A stretch of 64,000 nt of DNA from Stenotrophomonas_A sp035539015 (GTDB lineage Bacteria; Pseudomonadota; Gammaproteobacteria; Xanthomonadales; Xanthomonadaceae), in assembly GCA_035539015.1 (NCBI GenBank), contig DATLJF010000211.1:15211-79210 (forward strand), given 5' to 3'. Below, one piece after another: positions 8,475-16,844 of the stretch; the stretch's first letter is position 1, and every line of letters begins with the position of its first letter. The position numbers and the translations under genes were made by a program. The notes under the pieces are model-generated. The model did no database searches and was not told where the DNA came from. It saw only the letters and a program-made list of their open reading frames with translations.

Positions 8475-9002
8475 TCAGGTCATGCCGACCGACGCATCAC
8501 GCGCGGCCATGCGGGTCAGTTCCAGGCGCTTGTCGTAGGTGCGGCGCAGTTGCCCGAGCAGATAGCCGGCATCGGGCCGCTCGCGCAACGCGCTGCGAAT
8601 CTGCGCGGCACTGGCATCGAGGTCGCGCAGGGCCGGCTGCAGCTCGGCCGGCACCGTGGTGGCGGGCAACGCGGCCATGGCCTGGCGGTATTCGCCGGAC
8701 ATCGCTTCGGCCTGCGCCAATAGCGGCGCGGCCTGCGCCGGTGGCGCCGGGACCGGCGCGCGCGCCGGCAGCAGCAGTACCGCCATCGCCGCCAGCGAGG
8801 CTGCTGCGGCCAGGCTCAGCGGCAGCCGCCAGCGGCGGCGCGTGGACGCGCGTCCGTGCCGAGGTAGCGGCGCCGCAGTTGTGGCGGGTGCCTCATCCAG
8901 TGCAGCACTAATGCCTTGCCACACCGATTCGGGCGGCGTGCGTTGTGCTGGCAACGCGCGCAGTCGGGCGAGCAGGTCGTGGTTGTCGGAAGGAAGGGTC
9001 AT
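8475..9002 (-). CDS. Probable anti-sigma factor, single-pass membrane protein
   Basis: Protein of 175 residues with a cytosolic N terminus (HDLLARLRALPAQRTPPESVWQGI), one transmembrane segment (about residues 60-78, LPLSLAAAASLAAMAVLLL) and a periplasmic Ala/Pro-rich part. Its start overlaps the stop of the ECF sigma gene by four bases (ATGA), the classical layout for a sigma/anti-sigma pair. No zinc-binding HxxxCxxC motif is present, so it is not a ZAS-type anti-sigma factor. The anti-sigma role rests on position and topology, not on a strong family motif. Confidence 0.7.
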   Translation of the reverse strand: MTLPSDNHDLLARLRALPAQRTPPESVWQGISAALDEAPATTAAPLPRHGRASTRRRWRLPLSLAAAASLAAMAVLLLPARAPVPAPPAQAAPLLAQAEAMSGEYRQAMAALPATTVPAELQPALRDLDASAAQIRSALRERPDAGYLLGQLRRTYDKRLELTRMAARDASVGMT

Positions 9003-9574
9003 GCAGGTTCTCCCATGCGCACGCGGAGCAGCCCGCGGGCGCGATGCAATTGTGCTTTCGAACTACCGACCGCCATCTGCAATACCTCGGCGATCTCCTG
9101 GTGCTTCCAGCCTTCGACATCGTGCAGCACCAGCACGGCACGCGCACGCGGTGGCAAGGTCTGCAACGCGCGCTCCAGGTCGATGCGTTGTGCCTGGCAG
9201 CTTTCGCGCGCCGGCAGTTCGGCCAGCACCGCTTCGTCGGCCGGTTCACCTTCGGCACTGCGCGCGCGCAGGTCCATCAACGCCGTGTTGACCGCCAGCC
9301 GGTGCAGCCAGGTCGCCAGCGCGCTTTCGAAACGAAACTGCGGCAACGCGCGCCAGGCACGGATGAAGGCGTCCTGCAGGACGTCGTCGGCCCGCGCCGC
9401 CTGGCCGCCGCACAAGCGCCAGACCACCGCGTACAGCCGCGGCGAATGGCGCCGATAGATCGCCTCGAACGCCTGCCGGTCGCCCGCCGCTGCGGCACGG
9501 GCGAGGCGGTCGTCGTCGGGCTCGACGGCAAGGGCTTGGGGGGCGCGGAGGGCAGGCACGGTGGCGTCGAGCAT
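8999..9574 (-). CDS. ECF-type RNA polymerase sigma factor
   Basis: Extracytoplasmic-function sigma factor of 191 residues. Region 2 is recognised by FEAIYRRHSPRLYAVVWRL, the ADDVLQDAFIRAWRAL helix and the -10-binding WLHRLAVNTALMDLR. Region 4 contains the helix-turn-helix LPPRARAVLVLHDVEGWKHQEIAEVL followed by GSSKAQLHRAR. It is the first gene of a three-gene operon with the anti-sigma candidate and the DUF4097 protein. Upstream lies an 8-base perfect inverted repeat (9604-9611/9641-9648) which could be involved in its control. The second ECF gene in the window is rpoE at 46813. Confidence 0.93.
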   Translation of the reverse strand: MLDATVPALRAPQALAVEPDDDRLARAAAAGDRQAFEAIYRRHSPRLYAVVWRLCGGQAARADDVLQDAFIRAWRALPQFRFESALATWLHRLAVNTALMDLRARSAEGEPADEAVLAELPARESCQAQRIDLERALQTLPPRARAVLVLHDVEGWKHQEIAEVLQMAVGSSKAQLHRARGLLRVRMGEPA

Positions 9575-9603
9575 ATCCCTTGGATGTGCCGGGGCGACAA
9601 AAG

Positions 9604-9648
9604 GTTTAAAGCGGCCAGCGCCTCCCGGCCGGCCGGTCGTTTAAACCC
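9604..9648. promoter_or_regulatory. Inverted repeat ggtttaaa-N29-tttaaacc upstream of the ECF operon
   Basis: Arms 9604-9611 and 9641-9648 are exact reverse complements; each is an AT-rich island in a GC-rich spacer. It lies 30 bases upstream of the sigma gene start and 71 bases upstream of the rightward small gene at 9719. An operator bound by a dimer or a divergent promoter element is possible; no factor is recognised. Confidence 0.35.
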
Positions 9649-9718
9649 TGCCGGCGCTCGCTGCATCCAACCCGGTGAGCTCGCGGCCCCCGCCTGCGTC
9701 TACCAAGGACATCGCGCC

Positions 9719-9961
9719 ATGCCTGCCCCGCTACTGGGTCTGCTCTTGATGGTATGCCCCCAAGGCTGCGAGCTGCCGCTGCCGCACGCCGCGCTGGAGC
9801 TGCGCGTGGCGGGGTCGCAGCGGCAGTGGTGCCTGCGCGTGGAGGCTGCCGCCGGCTGGCGCCTGTGCGATGAGGAGGTCGCCGGATGGCTACGCCACCA
9901 CTTGGGCCAGCCGCTCAGCGCAGTTGGCTGTCCTTGCTGCCACGGCGGTTGTAGCCACTGA
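9719..9961 (+). CDS. Possible small cysteine-rich protein (80 aa)
   Basis: ORF of 80 residues starting at ATG 9719 with AAGGAC nine bases upstream. It has a hydrophobic N terminus (APLLGLLLMV), cysteines at CPQGC and a terminal CPCCHGGC cluster. It overlaps the 3' end of the convergent YbiI-like gene by 47 bases, which lowers the confidence. No family is recognised; a metal-binding role for the cysteine cluster would be a guess. Confidence 0.3.
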   Translation: MPAPLLGLLLMVCPQGCELPLPHAALELRVAGSQRQWCLRVEAAAGWRLCDEEVAGWLRHHLGQPLSAVGCPCCHGGCSH

Positions 9962-10181
9962 ACCCGGCCTCTTCTTCATCGCGCGCCTGTTGGCAGGCCA
10001 CGCACAGGCGTACGCCGGGCACGGCCTTGCGTCGCGCCTCGGGAATCGGCGCATCGCATTCCTCGCAATGCGTCAGGCTCGGTCCTTGCGGCAGCTGGCT
10101 GCGCGCGCGCTTGATCGCATCGTCGACGGTGGCGTCGATCTGGTCCTGCACCGCGCCATCGCCGGCCCATCCGGTTGCCAT
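9915..10181 (-). CDS. DksA/TraR-family C4 zinc finger protein (YbiI-like)
   Basis: Protein of 88 residues, the same length as E. coli YbiI. ATG 10181 is chosen over upstream alternatives because AGGAGA lies five bases before it. The C4 zinc finger has Cys39 and Cys42 (CEEC) and Cys60 and Cys63 (CVAC), with DAPIPEARRKAVPGVRLCVAC matching the family block. The long coiled-coil arm of DksA is absent and no acidic tip is evident, so direct RNA polymerase secondary-channel activity is uncertain. Confidence 0.9.
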   Translation of the reverse strand: MATGWAGDGAVQDQIDATVDDAIKRARSQLPQGPSLTHCEECDAPIPEARRKAVPGVRLCVACQQARDEEEAGFSGYNRRGSKDSQLR

Positions 10182-10318
10182 GACGGTCTCCTGCGTGTGG
10201 TCGTTATCGCCACATGGGTGCCCATGCGGGCGGGAACAAGTTCGCTGACGTGCCGCGCACATCGGTTCAGGCTAGCATTCAGGCCGCGCCGCACTGGGCG
10301 GCAAACCCGCAGGTAGCC

Positions 10319-10558
10319 ATGGAAAAGTCCGTTCACCCGTTCTCCGAACTGTTTGCCCAGCTCGGGCTGCCGGCCGATGAGGCCAGCATCGGCCAGTTCA
10401 TCGCGCAGCATTCGCCGCTGCCCGATGCCATGCGCCTGGAAGAAGCGCCGTTCTGGAGCCCTTCGCAAGCTGCGCTGCTGCGAGAAGAGCGTATCGACGA
10501 TGCCGACTGGATCGTCACCATCGACCAGCTCAACATCGCCCTGCACGCCACGCCGTAA
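10319..10558 (+). CDS. DUF2789 family protein
   Basis: Small protein of 79 residues. The sequence from HPFSELFAQLGLPADEASIGQFIAQHSPLP through APFWSPSQAALLREERIDDADW matches DUF2789 along its whole length. Soluble, acidic, no signal. Function unknown. The start at ATG 10319 gives the usual family length of about 75-80 residues. Confidence 0.85.
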   Translation: MEKSVHPFSELFAQLGLPADEASIGQFIAQHSPLPDAMRLEEAPFWSPSQAALLREERIDDADWIVTIDQLNIALHATP

Positions 10559-10573
10559 GGCGCGGCGAAAGGC

Positions 10574-10945
10574 TCAGCGCGCCACCGCCTGCGCGCTGTC
10601 GAGCATGCCGAGCAATTGCGGCAGCCGGTAGGGCTTGGGCAGGAAGGTGACGTTTTCCGGCAGCGGCGGCAGCTGCGCCCGCGCATAGCCCGATGACAGG
10701 ATCACCCGCGCGCGCGGCTGCAGCCGCGCGCTGTGCGCGGCCAGTTCGATGCCCGACACCCCGTTGGGCATGCTGACATCACTGAAGACGAAGTCGAAAC
10801 GCTCGCCGCTCTCGAGCAGCGCGAGCGCCTGGCGGCCGTCGTCGACGGTCACCACCCGATAGCCGAAGTCCGGCAACGCATCGCGCATCAGTTCGCGCAG
10901 GCTTTCGTTGTCTTCGACCAACAGGACGAGGGGTTCATTGGACAT
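10574..10945 (-). CDS. Single-domain response regulator (CheY-like receiver)
   Basis: Receiver domain of 123 residues without an output domain. The acidic pocket is Glu11/Asp12 (VEDNE), the phospho-acceptor is Asp56 (FSDVSMPN), and the conserved Ser/Lys positions are in ILSSGY and LPKPY. Its start overlaps the end of the PAS histidine kinase by 11 bases, so the two form a cognate pair. With the kinase lacking a receiver of its own, this protein may act as a phosphate sink or relay; the class (PleD/CheY-like 'FixJ-type receiver' used with blue-light or PAS HWE kinases) is common in Xanthomonads. Confidence 0.92.
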   Translation of the reverse strand: MSNEPLVLLVEDNESLRELMRDALPDFGYRVVTVDDGRQALALLESGERFDFVFSDVSMPNGVSGIELAAHSARLQPRARVILSSGYARAQLPPLPENVTFLPKPYRLPQLLGMLDSAQAVAR

Positions 10946-12107
10946 GCTGATGCTCCATGGCTAGCGGCAAGCAAACGGCCACGGTACAGCCCCGGCCTGG
11001 CTCGCTGGATATGACGGCAAACCCGCCGGACTGTACGGCAAAACCAAACACCTGGCTCAGGCCCAGGCCACTGCCCTGGCCCACCGTCTTGGTGGTGAAG
11101 AACGGCTCGAAGGCCCGCGCCGCCACCGCGGCCTCCATGCCGGGGCCGGTATCGGCCACTTCGATGCGGGCGTAGGTGCGCGGCGCCTGGTCCGGCGCAT
11201 AGGGCGAGCACCCCTCCCACACCGAATTACGCAACTGCACCTCGCCGCCCTCGTTACAGGCATCGCGTGCATTGACCACCAGGTTGAGGATGGCCGCCTC
11301 CAGCTGCCCGGCGTCGACATCGATCTCGCCCACCTCTCCCAACGCCTCGTTGAAGTGCAGCCGGCCGCCACAGGCGCGCCGGTACAGCTCGCAGGAACGC
11401 CGCAGCAGGCCATCGACGCGATGCCGCTCCAGCACCATGGCCTGGCCACAGCCGAAGGACAACAACTGCCGGGTCAGCAAGGTGCCGCGGTCAATGGCGC
11501 GCTGCGCCACGCTGACCAATTCATGGGCGCGCGCATCGGTGCCGGGGCGCAGGTCGATCAATTCCAGGCAATTGACCACCACCGCCAGCAAATTATTGAA
11601 ATCATGGGCCAGCCCCAGGGTGAGCTTGCCGACCGCATCCATCTTCTGGACTTCGGCCAGCTGCGCCTGCGCTTGCTGCAAACGCTGCTGTGCCTCGTGG
11701 CGCTCGGTGATATCGCGCGTGACCTTGGCGAAACCGGCCAGCTCCTCGCCGCGCCAGATCGGGTCGACGACGACGCTGGCCCAGAAGCGCGAACCATTCT
11801 TGCGCACCCGCCAGCCCTCGCCTTCGAACTTGCCTTGATCGCGGGCGATCTGCAGCACGCGATCGGGCAGCTTTCCGGCGCGATCTTCTTCGGTGAAGAA
11901 ATGTGAGAAATGCAGGCCAAGCACTTCGGCCTTGCTGTAGCCCTTGATGCGCTCACCACCCGGGTTCCAGGTACGCACGTAGCCGTGCGCGTCCAGCATG
12001 TAGATGGCGTAATCGCTCACGCTGCGGATGAGCAGCGCCAGTTCGCGCAGGTCATCTTCCAGCCCGGTATCCACGACCGGTCCTGCCGCCACCTCGATCG
12101 CTTCCAC
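10935..12107 (-). CDS. PAS-domain sensor histidine kinase
   Basis: Cytosolic sensor kinase of 390 residues. The GTG start at 12107 has GGAGG seven bases upstream, and the preceding in-frame sequence has no family character. A PAS domain covers about residues 22-140 (YAIYMLDAHGYVRTWNPGGE; PAC motif FAKVTRDITERHEA). The LOV flavin cysteine motif is not present. A dimerisation/phosphoacceptor helix follows with His168 in GLAHDFNNLL, then a HATPase domain with the N box (NLVVNARDA), G1 (DTGPGM) and G2 (GSGLGLS). No transmembrane segment is present, so the signal is intracellular. It is translationally linked to the response regulator downstream. Confidence 0.93.
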   Translation of the reverse strand: MEAIEVAAGPVVDTGLEDDLRELALLIRSVSDYAIYMLDAHGYVRTWNPGGERIKGYSKAEVLGLHFSHFFTEEDRAGKLPDRVLQIARDQGKFEGEGWRVRKNGSRFWASVVVDPIWRGEELAGFAKVTRDITERHEAQQRLQQAQAQLAEVQKMDAVGKLTLGLAHDFNNLLAVVVNCLELIDLRPGTDARAHELVSVAQRAIDRGTLLTRQLLSFGCGQAMVLERHRVDGLLRRSCELYRRACGGRLHFNEALGEVGEIDVDAGQLEAAILNLVVNARDACNEGGEVQLRNSVWEGCSPYAPDQAPRTYARIEVADTGPGMEAAVAARAFEPFFTTKTVGQGSGLGLSQVFGFAVQSGGFAVISSEPGRGCTVAVCLPLAMEHQHVQ

Positions 12108-12379
12108 CTGCCGCCCTCCAAACCTCGGTCGCCAGCCTAGGGGCGGTTTCGTGAAGGGCGTGTCACCTCGAACCTGAAGCGTTCCGCTACCGCCGCGCGA
12201 CTGCCGCTGAACGCGGATGCCGAGTTCAGACAGGTCGCGTATCTCGGCCGGGTGCACGCATCGGATCGTTGCCCTCCGTCTCCTGGTTGGCGCTCTCCTG
12301 AGAAGCCGCCCTGTCCCCGCGCGCCTGCTGGCCGGCGTGCGGGGCATGAGGCAGTGGCCAGCATCAACAGAGGATTCCC

Positions 12380-15300
12380 ATGCCAACGCTGCCCGTGCTT
12401 GAACTTCGACCTTCCCGCCTGTGCAAACTCCAGCCACTGACACTGGCCACGGCGCTGGTCCTCAGCAGCGCCGCCTGCGCACAAGCGGCACCCGGCGCGC
12501 TGGGTGCGCCGGACAGCTGGGTCACGCCGGAATTCCGGGCCAACCAGGCGCTTGGCATGATCCAGGCCCAATATGCCTACGCGCGCGGCTTGAACGGGCG
12601 CAACATCTGGTTGGGCGTGACCGACAGCGGGGTCATGTTCGATCATCCCGAATTGGCCGCGGTCCACAAGCAGTCGATCCTGGTGGCCGACCCGTTGCCC
12701 GGGGGCGGCCGTTGTGCGGCGTCGCCGACGGTCACGGAGGACGCCTGTTTCCACGCCACCGGCCATTCGACGCAGGTGGTCTACCAGGATGTACCCGACA
12801 ACATCGATGAGGCCACGCGACAAACGTTGATTGAGAACGACGTGCGGCCTGGCGCTTCCTATGAAAGCCATGGCACTGCGGTGGCCTCGCAGGCGCTTGC
12901 CCGCCGCGATGGCACTGGCATGCATGGTGTAGCGTTCGGCGCGAACCTTGCCAGCGCCCGCGTCCAGGCGCACAAGTACATGGACCTGGCCGCGGCAGCG
13001 GACCTTCCCAATGGCATCACCGTGAGCCAGGAAAACGCGCCAGGCTCCTGGAAGCCCGCCTATGCCGACATGGCGGCACGCGGCGTACGCGTGATCAACA
13101 ACAGCTGGGACGTGGCTGCGATCGACCCGAAGGACGCGGAGGATCCCGAGCAGGCACAGCGAGCCGCGCAGACGCGCGAGCGGGAGAAAGACGCGTGGGC
13201 GGGGGCCGCACGTGTGCACGGAATGATCCAGGTCTTTGCAGCCGGCAATGACAGCGCCAAGCCCCCGGGTGAAGGTGCGCTGCTGCCGGCGACCCGACCC
13301 GACGTCGAGCGGCTGTGGCTGGCGGTAGCCAATCTGCAGAGCACAAGCACGATGCATAGCGATTCGACCCGCTGTGGTGCGGCCGCGCAGTGGTGCCTCT
13401 CCGCGCCCGGCACTCAGCTGCTGAGCGCGGAGATCGACCCTCAACGCAGCAAAGCAAGCGCAACCCCGATCCGCGACGCCGCCGGCAAGGTGACCGGCCT
13501 GCAGGTCGAGGAAGGGATACAAGTGGGCGGGCACAGTGCAAAGACCGGCACATCCTTCGCCACGCCAGTGGTCACCGGCGCGCTGGCGGTGCTGATGGAG
13601 CGTTATCCCTATCTCGACAACGCCCAGGTCCGCGATGTCATGTTGACCACCGCCACCGACCTGGGCGCACCTGGGGTCGATCCGGTCTTCGGCTGGGGCG
13701 CACTCAATCTGCGCAAGGCGATCGATGGCCCCGGGCAGTTGCGCGTGGATACCCAGGTCACGATGAACCAGCGCGCCGGCGGCGCCAAGGTCTGGCAAGG
13801 CGAGGCGTGGGACGAATGGCGCAACGACATCGGCGGACCGGGCCGCCTGGGCAAGGACGGACAGGGTTGGCTGCGCCTGGCGGGCAACAATACGTTCGCA
13901 GGCGCCGATGTGCGCGGCGGAATGCTTGAGCTGACCGGAAGCAACGCGCTTACCGGTGCGCTGAACGTGCATACCGGCGGCCAGCTGCTGGTGGCAAAGG
14001 GCGCGCTCATGTCCGTACCAGCGCTCACCGTACACAGCGGTCGCGCGCGGATCGACGGCCAGGTGTCTGGCGGCTCGACCTCGGTCGAAGCGGATGGCGT
14101 GCTCGAGGGCACTGGCCAGCTCGGCAGCACCCGCGTGGCCGGTGTGATCTCGCCCGGCGTCGAGGGCGGCGCACGAATCGGCCAGCTGCGCGTGGACGGT
14201 GACTACACCCATCTGGCCAGCGCGCTGTATCGGGTCGACCTGGCCGCCAATGGCGACGCCGACATGCTGGCGGTCAGCGGCAAGGCGCGTATCGAAGGCG
14301 GCCGGATCGCAGTCACCGCCACTCCCTCGATCGAACAGCTGGGCCAGTCTTTCACCGTATTGACTGCGGCCAAAGGCATCGAAGGCCAATTCACCCTCCC
14401 GGCTTCGCCCTCCACGTTCCTGGCATTCGTCGCCGGCTACACGCCGACCTCGGCCAGCCTCATGCTCGGTCGCGGGCTACCGTTGGGCAGCGCCGCTGCC
14501 ACCGCCAACCAGCGCGCCGTCGCCGCCGCGGCCGATGCCCAGGACAACCGCCAGCCGCTACTGGGAAGCATGCTGACCTTGTCGCCACAAGGTGCGCGAC
14601 AGGCGTTCGACCAGCTGAGTGGCGAGGTGCATGCCAGCACCCGGGCGCTGCTACTGGAAAGCAGCCGGATTCCGCGTGAAACGCTGCTGGCACGGGCCAG
14701 GCGATCCGGCCAGGCATCGGCCGATGCCAACTCGCACGCACCGCGCCAGGGCCTGTGGGCGCGCGCTGATCACCAGAGTGATCGGCTCGATGGCAACGGC
14801 AATGCCGCCGCCGCCCGCTTCGATGGCAATGTGCTGTTGGCCGGTTATGACCTGCAACTCGACAGTGGCTGGACCCTCGGCGCCATGCTCGGCCACGGCA
14901 AGGGCGAAACCAAGGTAGCCGACCGCCAGTCGAAAGCGCGGGTGCGGGCCAATCACATCGGCGTCTACGCCGGCCAGCACTGGGGACCCTGGGGGCTGGG
15001 TGCCGGCTACGTCCATTCCAGGCAGCAGGTGAAAAGCCAACGTAGCGTGACGATGCCTGGCTTGCAGGAAACCCTGGTCGCCAAGTACGACACGCGCACC
15101 GACCAGGCATTCGTCGAAGGCACCTACCGTTGGAGCAATGGCCAGGTGGCGCTGGAACCCTTCCTGCAATACACCTACTTGCGCCAGGGCAAGACCGGCG
15201 TGGCGGAAACCGGCGGCCTGGCGGCGCTAAGCGGGGGCAGCCCGGCGCAGGACCTCCACCTCGGAACCGCCGGCTTGCGTTGGGAGGCCGCGTTGGGTGG

Positions 15301-15568
15301 GCCGAACCCTGGCGCGCTATCGCTGCGCGGGCAGCTCGCGTACCAGCAGGCTTCACGCGAGTTCACGCCAACGTTGGCGGCGAAGTGGTCTGGCGCCGAC
15401 ACCTTCCAGATCAGCGGCGCGCCACTGGCTCGCAATGCGACGTTGGTCGGTGTCAGCCTGCTGGCCCGGCCTTCGCGCAATACGGAGCTGGAGTTCGGTT
15501 ATGGCGGCGCGTTCTCACGCCGTAGCCGTGACGGATCGATCAATGGCCGTTTCGAGTGGAAGTTCTGA
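12380..15568 (+). CDS. Autotransporter serine protease (subtilisin-type, S8)
   Basis: Type Va autotransporter of 1062 residues. ATG 12380 has GAGGA five bases upstream. A long signal peptide (to about residue 37, AQA) leads to an S8 protease domain with Asp82 (VTDSGV), His164 (YESHGTAVAS) and Ser392 (GTSFATP). A beta-helical passenger with the autotransporter-associated repeat (LRLAGNNTFAGADVRGGMLELTGSNALTGAL) follows, then a beta-barrel from about residue 780 ending in an aromatic residue (FEWKF). The protease is expected on the cell surface or released. The 272 bases upstream hold no gene and no clear promoter. It is followed by a strong terminator hairpin. The substrate is unknown; a role in virulence or nutrient release is inference. 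Confidence 0.95.
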   Translation: MPTLPVLELRPSRLCKLQPLTLATALVLSSAACAQAAPGALGAPDSWVTPEFRANQALGMIQAQYAYARGLNGRNIWLGVTDSGVMFDHPELAAVHKQSILVADPLPGGGRCAASPTVTEDACFHATGHSTQVVYQDVPDNIDEATRQTLIENDVRPGASYESHGTAVASQALARRDGTGMHGVAFGANLASARVQAHKYMDLAAAADLPNGITVSQENAPGSWKPAYADMAARGVRVINNSWDVAAIDPKDAEDPEQAQRAAQTREREKDAWAGAARVHGMIQVFAAGNDSAKPPGEGALLPATRPDVERLWLAVANLQSTSTMHSDSTRCGAAAQWCLSAPGTQLLSAEIDPQRSKASATPIRDAAGKVTGLQVEEGIQVGGHSAKTGTSFATPVVTGALAVLMERYPYLDNAQVRDVMLTTATDLGAPGVDPVFGWGALNLRKAIDGPGQLRVDTQVTMNQRAGGAKVWQGEAWDEWRNDIGGPGRLGKDGQGWLRLAGNNTFAGADVRGGMLELTGSNALTGALNVHTGGQLLVAKGALMSVPALTVHSGRARIDGQVSGGSTSVEADGVLEGTGQLGSTRVAGVISPGVEGGARIGQLRVDGDYTHLASALYRVDLAANGDADMLAVSGKARIEGGRIAVTATPSIEQLGQSFTVLTAAKGIEGQFTLPASPSTFLAFVAGYTPTSASLMLGRGLPLGSAAATANQRAVAAAADAQDNRQPLLGSMLTLSPQGARQAFDQLSGEVHASTRALLLESSRIPRETLLARARRSGQASADANSHAPRQGLWARADHQSDRLDGNGNAAAARFDGNVLLAGYDLQLDSGWTLGAMLGHGKGETKVADRQSKARVRANHIGVYAGQHWGPWGLGAGYVHSRQQVKSQRSVTMPGLQETLVAKYDTRTDQAFVEGTYRWSNGQVALEPFLQYTYLRQGKTGVAETGGLAALSGGSPAQDLHLGTAGLRWEAALGGPNPGALSLRGQLAYQQASREFTPTLAAKWSGADTFQISGAPLARNATLVGVSLLARPSRNTELEFGYGGAFSRRSRDGSINGRFEWKF

Positions 15569-15618
15569 GCTGCGGCCAAGCCGCCTAGGGTGATCGACCC
15601 CTCGAACCCGGACCTACC

Positions 15619-15649
15619 GCGCGCCGGCCGTACCAGCCGGCCGGCGCGC
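15619..15649. terminator. Bidirectional terminator between convergent genes
   Basis: An 11-base perfect GC stem (15619-15629 with 15639-15649) has a nine-base loop and is followed by a pyrimidine-rich stretch. It lies 50 bases after the autotransporter stop and 5 bases before the end of the leftward DUF1328 gene. Confidence 0.7.
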
Positions 15650-15654
15650 TGCCT

Positions 15655-15825
15655 TCAAACTTTCTTGGCGATCGACATGCCCACCAGGAACAGGATCACC
15701 GCGATGATGATGCCGGCCCAGAACAGGAACTTGGCAATGCCCATCGAGGCACCGGCCAGGCCGCCGAAGCCGAGCACGCCGGCGATGATGCCGATGATGG
15801 CGAAAATAATGGCCCACTTGATCAT
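15655..15825 (-). CDS. DUF1328 family small membrane protein (YtjA-like)
   Basis: Protein of 56 residues with two transmembrane helices (WAIIFAIIGIIAGVLGF and FLFWAGIIIAVILFLVGMS) separated by a short GGLAGAS turn, as in YtjA. ATG 15825 has GGAGG five bases upstream. The family is stress-associated in several gammaproteobacteria but its function is not known. Confidence 0.93.
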   Translation of the reverse strand: MIKWAIIFAIIGIIAGVLGFGGLAGASMGIAKFLFWAGIIIAVILFLVGMSIAKKV

Positions 15826-15979
15826 GATTCCTCCGCAGATGGCGCGGCACACGCGCCGCTGCTGCGCAAGGTAGGCGGCCCGGCGTCGGGCCTGGGTGAA
15901 CAGGGCGCGCAGCGTGCGTGAGTGTCGAACTGGCCGGTGCTCGTGCGTCGTTAGGCTGAGACACTCCCAGGAAACCCAC

Positions 15980-16636
15980 ATGCCCGCTCCCGAACTGCTC
16001 GCCCATCCGTTCTCCTCCTACAGCCAGAAGGTCCTGGTCGCCCTCTACGAGAACGGCACCGACTTCATCTATCGCTCGCTCGAAGACGCCGACGCCCAGG
16101 CGCTGCTGGCGCAGTGCTGGCCGATCAAGCGCTTCCCGGTGTTGCGCGACGGCGAGCGCACCGTACTGGAGGCCAGTACCATCATCGAATACCTCGACCT
16201 GCACTACCCCGGGCCGCGGCGCTTGCTGCCACAAGACCCGGACCAGGCCTGGCAAGTGCGGATGCTCGATCGCTTCTTCGACAACTACATCTCCACGCCG
16301 CAGCAGAAGCTGGTGTTCGACCAGCTGCGCCCCGAATCCCAGCGCGACCCCTATGGCGTGGCCGAGGCCCAGCGCATGCTCGACACCGCTTATGCCTGGC
16401 TGGAGACCCACCTGGACGGCCGCACCTGGGCGGTGGGCGATGACTTCAGCCTGGCCGACTGCGCCGGGGCGCCGTTTCTGTTCTACGCCGACTGGACCCA
16501 CCCCATCGCGCCCGCGTTCGCCCGGGTGCGCGCTTACCGCCAGCGCCTGCTGCAGCGGCCTTCCTTCGCCCGCGCGGTGGAGGAAGCGCGGCCGTACCGC
16601 AGCTACTTCCCGCTCGGGGCACCCGACCGCGACTGA
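15980..16636 (+). CDS. Glutathione S-transferase family protein
   Basis: Protein of 218 residues with the thioredoxin-fold N-terminal domain (LLAHPFSSYSQKVLVALYENG, cis-proline in FPVLRDG, glutathione-binding EASTIIEYL) and an all-helical C-terminal domain (FSLADCAGAPFLFYADW). The Ser-rich segment at the first helix may give the activating hydroxyl. ATG 15980 has AGGAA six bases upstream. Substrate unknown; a detoxification role is the default for such singletons. Confidence 0.92.
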   Translation: MPAPELLAHPFSSYSQKVLVALYENGTDFIYRSLEDADAQALLAQCWPIKRFPVLRDGERTVLEASTIIEYLDLHYPGPRRLLPQDPDQAWQVRMLDRFFDNYISTPQQKLVFDQLRPESQRDPYGVAEAQRMLDTAYAWLETHLDGRTWAVGDDFSLADCAGAPFLFYADWTHPIAPAFARVRAYRQRLLQRPSFARAVEEARPYRSYFPLGAPDRD

Positions 16637-16734
16637 GCTTCCGGCAAGCCGGGCGTCGCGGCCCGGGCGGCGGCGCCCGCCTTCACATCCGTGGCCTCAT
16701 GCATGAATGCGCCGGCCTGGTCTAGAATGCGCGC

Positions 16735-16775
16735 AAGCGACGCTGAGGATCCCATCCGCCATCGTCGCTTTTTCG
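16735..16775 (+). promoter_or_regulatory. Stem with T-run in the leader of the leucine/valine dehydrogenase
   Basis: Arms aagcgac (16735-16741) and gtcgctt (16764-16770) pair across a 22-base loop and run into tttcg. The T-tract after the stem is terminator-like, and it lies 74 bases upstream of the dehydrogenase start, so it could be a leader attenuator or the end of an upstream transcript. Weak evidence. Confidence 0.3.
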
Positions 16776-16844
16776 TTTCCGCCCCCATCCAGGCAAAGTT
16801 TCGGCTGCAGCACGCATCCGCGTCCGCCTTCGGAGCCCGATCCC

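Noticed and set aside
12380..12500. Lipobox in the first autotransporter signal (SSAAC)
   Set aside because: The -3 position is Ser, not Leu/Val/Ile, and AQA gives a better signal peptidase I site.
12137..14389. Long open frame of 750 codons on the minus strand
   Set aside because: It lies opposite the autotransporter gene, which has a signal peptide, protease triad and barrel; the antisense frame has no recognisable domain and is a product of high GC at third codon positions.
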